Source of the DNA: Proteobacteria bacterium UBA964
Lineage (GTDB): Bacteria > Pseudomonadota > Gammaproteobacteria > Steroidobacterales > Steroidobacteraceae
Assembly: GCA_002292945.1 (NCBI GenBank)
Contig: DBCG01000046.1
Coordinates: 1 to 6,232 of the forward strand
DNA: 6,232 nt
Reading direction: 5' to 3'
Both the position numbers and the translations under genes were made by a program. Shown here piece after piece: positions 1 to 5,093 of the stretch. The stretch's first letter is position 1, and each line of letters opens with the position of its first letter. The notes beneath the pieces are model-generated. The model worked only from the letters and a program-made list of their open reading frames with translations, searched no databases and was not told the origin of the DNA.

Positions 1-402
1 TTGATCGTTGTGTTCCGGCTGGAGTTCAGCCTGAACATGGTCGCCGCCATCCTGACCGTCATCGGCTATTCGATGAACGACACCGTGGTGGTGTTCGACC
101 GGATCCGTGAGCGTTTCGAGACCAGCAAGCGGCTCGAGCCGGCTGCGGTGCTCGATCAATCCGTCAACCAGACCCTCTCTCGCACCATCATGACCAGCTT
201 GACCACCCTCATCGTGGTGGTGGTGTTGCTGCTGCTCGGCGGGCCGGTTTTGCACGGGTTCTCGGTCGCGCTGATCGTCGGCATCCTCGTCGGCACCTAC
301 TCGTCCATCTACGTCGCGAGCGCCGTGGCGCTCGACACCGGCCTGACCGCCGAGAGCCTGTTCCCGACCCGCAAAAAGCTCGCGATCGACGACCTGCCCT
401 AA
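1..402 (+). CDS. secF: Protein translocase subunit SecF, C-terminal part (5' end outside window)
   Basis: SecF pairs with SecD in the inner membrane and uses the proton-motive force to help the SecYEG/SecA machinery finish export of proteins. Only the last 133 residues are present; the frame is open at base 1, so the initial TTG is probably an internal Leu codon. The hallmark segment GYSMNDTVVVFDRIRERFE lies at residues 22-40, with the conserved Asp-Arg-Ile-Arg stretch. It is followed by SVNQTLSRTIMTSLTTL, a membrane segment ending in GGPVLHGFS, and a last membrane segment with GTYSSIYVASA (about residues 98-108). All of these align closely with the E. coli SecF C-terminus as I recall it. The tail is short and polar, and the stop TAA is at 400-402. 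secD is expected just upstream. The next gene is 90 bp away and is probably transcribed separately. Confidence 0.96.
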   Translation: MIVVFRLEFSLNMVAAILTVIGYSMNDTVVVFDRIRERFETSKRLEPAAVLDQSVNQTLSRTIMTSLTTLIVVVVLLLLGGPVLHGFSVALIVGILVGTYSSIYVASAVALDTGLTAESLFPTRKKLAIDDLP

Positions 403-426
403 GCAGGTCGCCCGCCTGTCGTCAGA

Positions 427-446
427 GCACCCTAGCGGTAGGGTGC
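427..446. terminator. Perfect 8-bp stem hairpin after secF (terminator-like, no T-tract)
   Basis: GCACCCTA (427-434) and TAGGGTGC (439-446) are exact reverse complements separated by the 4-base loop GCGG. The stem begins 25 bp after the secF stop and lies 46 bp before the permease ATG. The run after the stem is GCGCTACCCCCC rather than T-rich, so this is not a classic intrinsic terminator. It could act as a transcript-end-stabilising hairpin, a Rho-assisted terminator, or an operator overlapping the permease promoter. The inverted repeat is seen directly; its function is inferred. Confidence 0.45.
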
Positions 447-456
447 GCTACCCCCC

Positions 457-462
457 TACAAT
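457..462 (+). promoter_or_regulatory. Possible -10 element of the transporter pair
   Basis: TACAAT is a good match to the sigma-70 -10 consensus TATAAT and is one of the few AT-rich hexamers in this 90-bp gap. A start site about 7 bases downstream would give a leader of roughly 24 nt. No convincing -35 hexamer lies 16-18 bp upstream; that place is taken by the hairpin at 427-446, which could therefore be an operator. The call rests on one hexamer. Confidence 0.3.
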
Positions 463-478
463 CGGGCACAACTTCCCT

Positions 479-486
479 GGGGGGGA
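479..486 (+). promoter_or_regulatory. Ribosome binding site of the APC permease (G-run type)
   Basis: A run of seven G followed by A lies six bases before the ATG at 493. It can pair with the CCUCC of the 16S rRNA tail only through its G-rich part, so it is an unusual but plausible Shine-Dalgarno sequence. Its position supports the start at 493. Confidence 0.5.
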
Positions 487-492
487 TAGACC

Positions 493-1986
493 ATGAACTG
501 GCGTATCAAACCGCTCGACGAGATCTTGGCCACCGCCGAAAAGAAGAGCCTCAAGCGCTCGCTCGGCGCGTTCCAGCTCACCATGATGGGCATCGGCGCC
601 ATCATCGGCACCGGCATCTTCGTGCTCACCGCCGAGGCCGCCCAGAAGGCAGGCCCGGGCATGATGCTCTCCTTCGTCATCGCGGGTTTCGTGTGCGCGG
701 TGGCGGCGCTCTGCTACGCAGAGCTCTCCTCGATGGTGCCGGTCTCGGGCTCCGCCTACACCTACTCCTACGCGGTGCTGGGCGAGGTCATCGCCTGGAT
801 GGTGGGCTGGGCCTTGATCCTCGAGTTCGCGGTCGCCGCTAGCGCGGTGTCCGTCGGATGGTCCAACTACTTCGTCGGCTTCATGGAGCGGACGCTCGGG
901 TTCGATCTGCCTGTGGCCTTCACCAAGGGCATCTACGCAGGCGGGTTCATCAACTTGCCGGCGGCGGCTATCGCGCTGCTGGTGACCGGACTGCTCGTCC
1001 TCGGTACCCGCGAGAGCGCCACCGTCAACGCGGTGCTGGTCTCGATCAAGGTCGCGGCGCTGATCGTGTTCGTCATCCTCGCGATCCCGGTCATCAACGG
1101 CGCCAACTTCGAGCCTTTCGCCCCCAACGGCTTCCTCGACACGTCAGGCCTTGGCATCGGCGTCGCGGGTGCGGCAGCCTCCATCTTCTTCGCTTATGTC
1201 GGCTTCGACGCCGTGGCGACCGCCGCCGAAGAGACCAAGGACCCGCAGCGCAACATCCCCATCGGTCTCATCGGCAGCCTCGCCATCTGCACGGTCTTCT
1301 ATCTCTTGGTGGCTGCGGGTGCGGTGGGCGCCATCGGTGCGCAGCCGGTCGCCGATGCCTCAGGTATCGCCTTGTCGCCCGGCAGCGAGGCGTTCTTCGC
1401 CGCCTGCGCTCAGGAGGCCAACCGCAACCTGCTCGCCTGCAGCGACGAGCCGCTCGCCCATGTCCTCGACATGATCGGTTGGGCCAAGATCGCGCAATTG
1501 ATCGGCATCGCCGCCTTCCTCGCGCTGCCTTCGGTCATCCTGATGATGCTGTTCGGTCAGACCCGCATCTTCTTCGTGATGGCGCGTGACGGGCTGCTGC
1601 CGTTCCACGAGACGCTTTCGAAGGTGCACCCGAAGTTCGGCACCCCGTATGTGGTGACGATCATCACCGGTATCGCGGTGACCATCTTCGCGGCCTTCTT
1701 CCCGGTCGGCGTGCTCGCCGACATCTCCAACAGCGGTACTTTGTTCGCCTTCCTCACCGTGTCGGTCGGTGTGATGGTGTTGCGGGTCCGTGAGCCGGGC
1801 CGCCACCGTCCCTTCCGCACGCCGCTCATCTGGTTGGTCGGCCCGTTGGCGTTCATCGGTTGCGCATTCCTGCTGTTCTCGCTGCCGATGAAGACGCAGA
1901 TCACCTTCCTGCAGTGGACCGCGGCGGGTCTGTTGATCTACTTCCTCTACGGCTACCGCAAGAGCCCGCTCGCGGGCAGGAAGTGA
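493..1986 (+). CDS. APC superfamily amino acid permease, cationic amino acid transporter (CAT)-like
   Basis: An inner-membrane amino acid transporter of 497 residues, the usual size, with about 12 hydrophobic segments of the LeuT-type fold. A cytosolic N-terminus rich in Lys and Arg (1-25) leads into TM1 with the unwound binding motif GIGAIIGTGIF (33-43). TM6 carries FFAYVGFDAVATAAEETKDP (232-251), typical of the CAT family (GkApcT and B. subtilis YfnA relatives), which take up neutral or cationic amino acids, often with protons. ISNSGTLFAF (411-420) and RVREPGRHRPFRTP (431-444) are also family features. The exact substrate cannot be read from the sequence. The start is ATG 493 with a G-run Shine-Dalgarno. 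The predicted periplasmic loop between TM7 and TM8 (about 283-330) looks longer than usual and holds two Cys (305, 316). The next transporter gene begins 18 bp after the stop, suggesting an operon. Confidence 0.9.
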   Translation: MNWRIKPLDEILATAEKKSLKRSLGAFQLTMMGIGAIIGTGIFVLTAEAAQKAGPGMMLSFVIAGFVCAVAALCYAELSSMVPVSGSAYTYSYAVLGEVIAWMVGWALILEFAVAASAVSVGWSNYFVGFMERTLGFDLPVAFTKGIYAGGFINLPAAAIALLVTGLLVLGTRESATVNAVLVSIKVAALIVFVILAIPVINGANFEPFAPNGFLDTSGLGIGVAGAAASIFFAYVGFDAVATAAEETKDPQRNIPIGLIGSLAICTVFYLLVAAGAVGAIGAQPVADASGIALSPGSEAFFAACAQEANRNLLACSDEPLAHVLDMIGWAKIAQLIGIAAFLALPSVILMMLFGQTRIFFVMARDGLLPFHETLSKVHPKFGTPYVVTIITGIAVTIFAAFFPVGVLADISNSGTLFAFLTVSVGVMVLRVREPGRHRPFRTPLIWLVGPLAFIGCAFLLFSLPMKTQITFLQWTAAGLLIYFLYGYRKSPLAGRK

Positions 1987-2004
1987 TCGGCCGGGTGCGC
2001 TGAG

Positions 2005-3333
2005 ATGGCCGCCGGCGTCGATTCGCAGCTCGCGAACCGTATCCTCCTCGGGTTGGTGGGCGGAGCGGTGGCCGGTGCCGTGACGCTGTTGGTGGGCGCC
2101 GGCTCGCCGGCGGTGCTCGAGGCGGCTCGGTCGTTCGCCGTCACCGTCCTCGACCCCATCGGTCAGGTGTTCCTGCGGCTGCTGTTCTTCGTGGTGATGC
2201 CGCTGGTCTTCGCGTCACTCGCAGCGGGCGTCTCGCAGTTGGGGGACCTCGCGCGCCTCGGTCCGTTGTCGGCGCGCACCTTCACGCTGTTCTTCCTCAA
2301 CATGTCCATCGCTTGCACGTTGGGCCTGTTGATGATGAACGTGCTGCAGCCGGGAGCGGTGATCGACGGCGACACCAAGTCGCGGTTGGTTGCGGAGTAC
2401 GGCGACGCTTCCGGCAAGCTGATCGAGAAGCAGGCGGCCCAGCCCGACATGAGCGTGCAGACCGTGGTCGACATGTTCATGCCGCGAAATCTGATCGGCG
2501 CGATCACCGGGCACGACCGTGCGACGCTGGGCGAGGTGTTGCCGCTGATCCTCTTCGCCATCCTGGTCGGCGCCGCAGCGATCCAATTGGGCGGCCGTCG
2601 CCGCGAGCAGCTGCAGTCCGGCCTCGAACTCGTCTCCGAGCTCATGACCGGCATCGTGCGCTTCGCCTTGCGGCTTGCGCCTTATGCCGTTCCGGCCATG
2701 ATCTACAGCGTCGTCGTGAAGGTCGGCTGGGACATCCTCATCGCGCTCGGCCTGTTCGTGGTCGGCTGCCTCGTGGTGATGGTGCTGCACCTCTTCGGCA
2801 CGATGTCGCTGTGGCTCAAGCTGTTCTCGCGCTACCGCCCGATGGATTTCTGGCGGCGCATCCGGCCTGTGCTCGTCACGGCATTCTCGACCAGCTCGAG
2901 CAGCGCGACGCTGCCCGCGGCGCTCGCCTCGGCACGCGACGAGCTCGGCATCCGCCCGACGACCGCCGGGTTCGTGCTGCCGCTCGGCACCACCATGAAC
3001 ATGGCCGGTACCGCGCTCTATGAGGGCTGCGTGGTGCTGTTCGTGGCGCAGGTGTTCGGCATCCACCTCGATCTCGGGCAGCAGCTGACGCTGCTGCTGC
3101 TCGCCGTGCTCGGTGCGGTCGCTGCTGCGGGGATCCCCGGGGGGTCCTTGCCCATCATCGCGGGCCTCCTCATCACCTTCGGCATCCCGCCCGAAGGCAT
3201 CGGCATCGTGCTCGGTGCCGACCGCCTGCTCGACATGACGCGCACCATGGTCAATGTCGGTGCGGACATGGTCACGACTGCGGTGGTCGATTCCCTCGAG
3301 CACAAAGACGCGCCCGGAAGCGCCTCGGCCTAA
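2005..3333 (+). CDS. Dicarboxylate/amino acid:cation symporter (DAACS, GltP/GltPh-like) with altered Na3 site
   Basis: A 442-residue secondary transporter of the glutamate transporter family; these trimeric elevator-type carriers import acidic amino acids or dicarboxylates with Na+ or H+. HP1 has TSSSSATLP (296-304), TM7 has LPLGTTMNMAGTALYEG (325-341), HP2 has AAAGIPGGSLP (373-383), and TM8 has ADRLLDMTRTMVNVGAD (405-421). Aligned from memory to archaeal GltPh, the Na1 ligands N332, N417 and D421 and the acidic-substrate arginine R413 are kept, as is D410. The usual NMDGT is NMAGT here (A334 at codon 3004-3006), and the TM3 sodium ligands Thr and Ser become N99 and M100. Loss of the third Na+ site is therefore likely. 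The arginine found in HP1 of GltPh is Thr here, while TM8 has R407. ATG 2005 is the first start in frame with a normal N-terminus; no strong Shine-Dalgarno is visible. Probably co-transcribed with the permease 18 bp upstream. Confidence 0.9.
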   Translation: MAAGVDSQLANRILLGLVGGAVAGAVTLLVGAGSPAVLEAARSFAVTVLDPIGQVFLRLLFFVVMPLVFASLAAGVSQLGDLARLGPLSARTFTLFFLNMSIACTLGLLMMNVLQPGAVIDGDTKSRLVAEYGDASGKLIEKQAAQPDMSVQTVVDMFMPRNLIGAITGHDRATLGEVLPLILFAILVGAAAIQLGGRRREQLQSGLELVSELMTGIVRFALRLAPYAVPAMIYSVVVKVGWDILIALGLFVVGCLVVMVLHLFGTMSLWLKLFSRYRPMDFWRRIRPVLVTAFSTSSSSATLPAALASARDELGIRPTTAGFVLPLGTTMNMAGTALYEGCVVLFVAQVFGIHLDLGQQLTLLLLAVLGAVAAAGIPGGSLPIIAGLLITFGIPPEGIGIVLGADRLLDMTRTMVNVGADMVTTAVVDSLEHKDAPGSASA

Positions 3334-3362
3334 GTCCGCCGGCTTAAGTCGGACGGGGGCCG

Positions 3363-4163
3363 TCAGCCCTCGATGAGCGAGGGGACGAGGTGCGGTCGGA
3401 TGACCTCGATCATCGACGCATAGACCTTCGGCGAGGCGGCGACGATGTTGCCGCCCTGGGTATAGGCGCCGCCCGAGAGCGTGCCGACCATGCCACCTGC
3501 TTCCTCGACCATCAGCGAGCCGGCGGCGGTGTCCCACGGGCCGAGCCCGATCTCGAAGAAGCCATCGGTGCGGCCTGCGGCGACATAGGCGAGATCTAGC
3601 GCAGCCGATCCCGGTCGGCGCACCCCGGCGGCGAGCGTCATGAAATCCTTGAGCATCGCCATGTAGCAATCGAGGTAGGCGACGTTGGCGCGATAGGGGA
3701 AGCCGGTGCTGAGCAGCGAGCCCTCGAGGTTGCGCAGGCTGCCCACGCGCAGGCGACGGCCTTCCAACTGGGCACCGCCGCCACGAGAGGCCGTGAACAG
3801 TTCTTGCCGCATCGGGTCGTAGATCACCCCATGTTCCATCCGCCCGCGCACGCGGCAGCCGATGGAGACGCTGAAGTGCGGGAAGCCGTGCAGGAAATTG
3901 GTGGTGCCGTCGAGCGGGTCGATGATCCACTCGATCTCGCCCGAGCCCATGGCGCCGCTCTCCTCGCCGAGAAAAGCGTGATCCGGGTAGGCGCGGCGGA
4001 TGGTGGCGATGATGTCCGCTTCGGCTGCCCGGTCGACCTCGCTGACGAAGTCGTTGCGGCCCTTGCTGGCGACCTCGAGGGAATCGAGGCGGTTGAGGCT
4101 GCGGAGGATGAGGTCCGCGGCGCGGCGCGCGGCGCGCACGGCGATGTTCAGGAGTGGCGGCAT
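3363..4163 (-). CDS. suhB: Inositol-1-monophosphatase SuhB
   Basis: A 266-residue Mg2+-dependent phosphatase of the IMPase/FIG fold, essentially the length of E. coli SuhB (267). It hydrolyses inositol monophosphates; in E. coli the protein also joins the Nus antitermination complex on rRNA operons. The N-terminus PPLLNIAVRAARRAADLI matches SuhB. Metal and catalytic motifs are GEESG (66-70), IDPLDGTTNF (81-90; ligands D82, D85, with T87) and PWDTAAG (209-215; D211). The SuhB-typical PGSAALDLAYVAAGRTDGFF lies at 184-203. The reading frame stays open upstream to about 4691, but family length and N-terminal match fix the ATG at 4161-4163; no clear Shine-Dalgarno precedes it. The gene is convergent with the DAACS symporter (29 bp between stops) and divergent from trmJ (42 bp), the same suhB/trmJ arrangement as in E. 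coli and Pseudomonas. Confidence 0.96.
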   Translation of the reverse strand: MPPLLNIAVRAARRAADLILRSLNRLDSLEVASKGRNDFVSEVDRAAEADIIATIRRAYPDHAFLGEESGAMGSGEIEWIIDPLDGTTNFLHGFPHFSVSIGCRVRGRMEHGVIYDPMRQELFTASRGGGAQLEGRRLRVGSLRNLEGSLLSTGFPYRANVAYLDCYMAMLKDFMTLAAGVRRPGSAALDLAYVAAGRTDGFFEIGLGPWDTAAGSLMVEEAGGMVGTLSGGAYTQGGNIVAASPKVYASMIEVIRPHLVPSLIEG

Positions 4164-4184
4164 GCTGGCAAAGAGCGGCTGGGG

Positions 4185-4199
4185 AAGGAGGATAGAATA
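4185..4199. promoter_or_regulatory. suhB/trmJ divergent region: trmJ ribosome binding site and overlapping -10-like hexamers
   Basis: The 42-bp gap between suhB and trmJ contains AAGGAGG (4185-4191), a strong Shine-Dalgarno for trmJ, but 14 bases from its ATG, which is longer than usual. Immediately after it, TAGAAT (4193-4198, plus strand) and TATTCT (4199-4194, minus strand) overlap almost completely and both resemble sigma-70 -10 elements. The minus one would give suhB a leader of roughly 24 nt. The plus one would place transcription almost at the trmJ ATG, which conflicts with use of the Shine-Dalgarno, so trmJ may instead be read from a promoter further upstream, inside suhB. No good -35 was seen for either direction. 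Confidence 0.4.
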
Positions 4200-4205
4200 C
4201 CACGC

Positions 4206-5093
4206 ATGAGTGCGCCGCCCGCCGACAACCCCTCCGCCGACCTGCGGCCGATCGATATTCGGCCGATCGACATACGGCCGATCGACATACGGCCGATCGA
4301 CATACGGCCGATCGACATACGGGTGGTCCTGGTCGAGACCTCCCACCCGGGCAACATCGGCGCCGTGGCGCGTGCCATGAAGAATATGGGTCTCTCGCGA
4401 TTGGTCTTGGTGAGGCCGAGATCTTTCCCGGATCCCGAGGCGACCGCCCGGGCCTCTGGCGGCGCTGATGTGCTCGCGGACGCGCGGGTGGTGCAGGATC
4501 TCGCGGCCGCCGTCGCCGATTGCGGCCTGGTGGTGGCGACGACAGCGCGTGAGCGTGACCCCAACATCCGCGTGCTCGATGTGCGTGATGCCGCGGTGCG
4601 CGCAGTCGAGGAGGCTGCGCGCGGGCCCGTCGCGCTGCTGTTCGGCAACGAGCGTACGGGCCTCACCAACGATGAACTCGCCAGCGCGCACCTGCTGCTG
4701 CGGATCCCTGCGAACCCGCAGTACTCATCGCTCAACCTTGCGATGGCGGTACAGCTCATCACCTACGAGGTGTACCGGGCCCGAGGGGCGGTTCATCGAT
4801 CCGCGGACGCGGTGACCGCTGAGGCGGTGCCGCTCGCCACCGGAGCCGAGATGGAGCGTCTCTATACCCATCTTGCGCAGGTGCTCGAGGAGATCGGCTT
4901 CCGCGACCGCACGACGAGCGGTCGCAACCTGATGGACCGCATCCGTCGGTTCCTGAACCGTGCGGAGCCCGACCAGAACGAGGCCAACATCGTGCGCGGC
5001 ATCCTCACCGCCGTACAACAAAAACGCCGCACCGCAGGGCCGCGACCGGAGTCCGCGGCGACGTCGCCGGCGCAGCCACCGGATCCGCCGTGA
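4206..5093 (+). CDS. trmJ: tRNA (cytidine/uridine-32-2'-O-)-methyltransferase TrmJ with N-terminal RPIDI repeats
   Basis: A SPOUT-class (TrmD/SpoU fold, trefoil-knot) enzyme of 295 residues that uses S-adenosylmethionine to 2'-O-methylate Cm32/Um32 in the tRNA anticodon loop. Motif 1 is ETSHPGNIGAVARAMKNMG (44-62). Motif 2 is VALLFGNERTGLTNDEL (142-158) and motif 3 is IPANPQYSSLNLAMAVQL (167-184); these two build the cofactor-binding knot. A C-terminal helical region, FLNRAEPDQNEANIVRGIL (249-267), matches E. coli TrmJ, and a Pro/Ala-rich tail follows. E. coli TrmJ begins only a few residues before IRIVLVETSH. Here a 38-residue leader precedes the equivalent IRVVLVETSH, made of 13 Pro/Ala-rich residues and five RPIDI units (14-38). 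ATG 4206 is the only ATG, GTG or TTG in frame upstream of the core after AAGGAGG; the frame also continues upstream into antisense of suhB, which is not coding. The stop overlaps the start of the cysteine desulfurase gene, implying coupled translation. Confidence 0.94.
   Translation: MSAPPADNPSADLRPIDIRPIDIRPIDIRPIDIRPIDIRVVLVETSHPGNIGAVARAMKNMGLSRLVLVRPRSFPDPEATARASGGADVLADARVVQDLAAAVADCGLVVATTARERDPNIRVLDVRDAAVRAVEEAARGPVALLFGNERTGLTNDELASAHLLLRIPANPQYSSLNLAMAVQLITYEVYRARGAVHRSADAVTAEAVPLATGAEMERLYTHLAQVLEEIGFRDRTTSGRNLMDRIRRFLNRAEPDQNEANIVRGILTAVQQKRRTAGPRPESAATSPAQPPDPP
4245..4319 (+). repeat. Five tandem copies of a 15-bp repeat inside the trmJ 5' end
   Basis: Units begin at 4245, 4260, 4275, 4290 and 4305. 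Units 2-5 are identical (CGGCCGATCGACATA). Unit 1 ends GATATT instead of GACATA; both changes are synonymous, so all five encode Arg-Pro-Ile-Asp-Ile. Each unit contains the palindromes CGGCCG and CGATCG and one GATC, giving five GATC sites at exact 15-bp spacing. Since 15 bp is five codons, gain or loss of units by slippage would keep trmJ in frame. Copies can also pair with each other in the mRNA through CGATCG or CGGCCG. The block lies 82-156 bp upstream of the suhB start on the other strand. Confidence 0.97.

Noticed and set aside
858..1589. 243-codon plus-strand frame inside the permease gene
   Set aside because: It is an Arg-rich +1-type shadow of a membrane-protein gene, with no independent signal.
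3334..3362. Possible bidirectional terminator between the DAACS gene and suhB (GTCCG 3334-3338 with CGGAC 3350-3354)
   Set aside because: The stem is only 5 bp with an 11-base loop and no T-tract on either strand. A convergent-gene terminator is expected here but the sequence does not support one clearly.
2215..4203. 662-codon open frame on the minus strand across the DAACS gene and suhB
   Set aside because: It is antisense to the clear DAACS gene and out of frame with suhB. Its composition is Arg/His/Gln/Gly-rich, as expected for a shadow frame in GC-rich DNA, and no family is recognisable.
3804..4205. Upstream extension of the trmJ frame
   Set aside because: It is antisense to suhB with shadow-like composition. 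A strong Shine-Dalgarno and ATG at 4206 give a sensible start.
4245..4319. CRISPR array or mobile-element end
   Set aside because: The repeats are contiguous with no spacers, only 15 bp long, and lie within a coding frame. No transposase or terminal inverted repeats are present.
4164..4691. Upstream extension of the suhB frame, containing a YVDRP repeat
   Set aside because: SuhB proteins begin at the PPLLNIAVRAARRA segment and the length from 4163 is right. The extension is antisense to trmJ, and the repeat is only the reverse reading of the 15-bp trmJ array.
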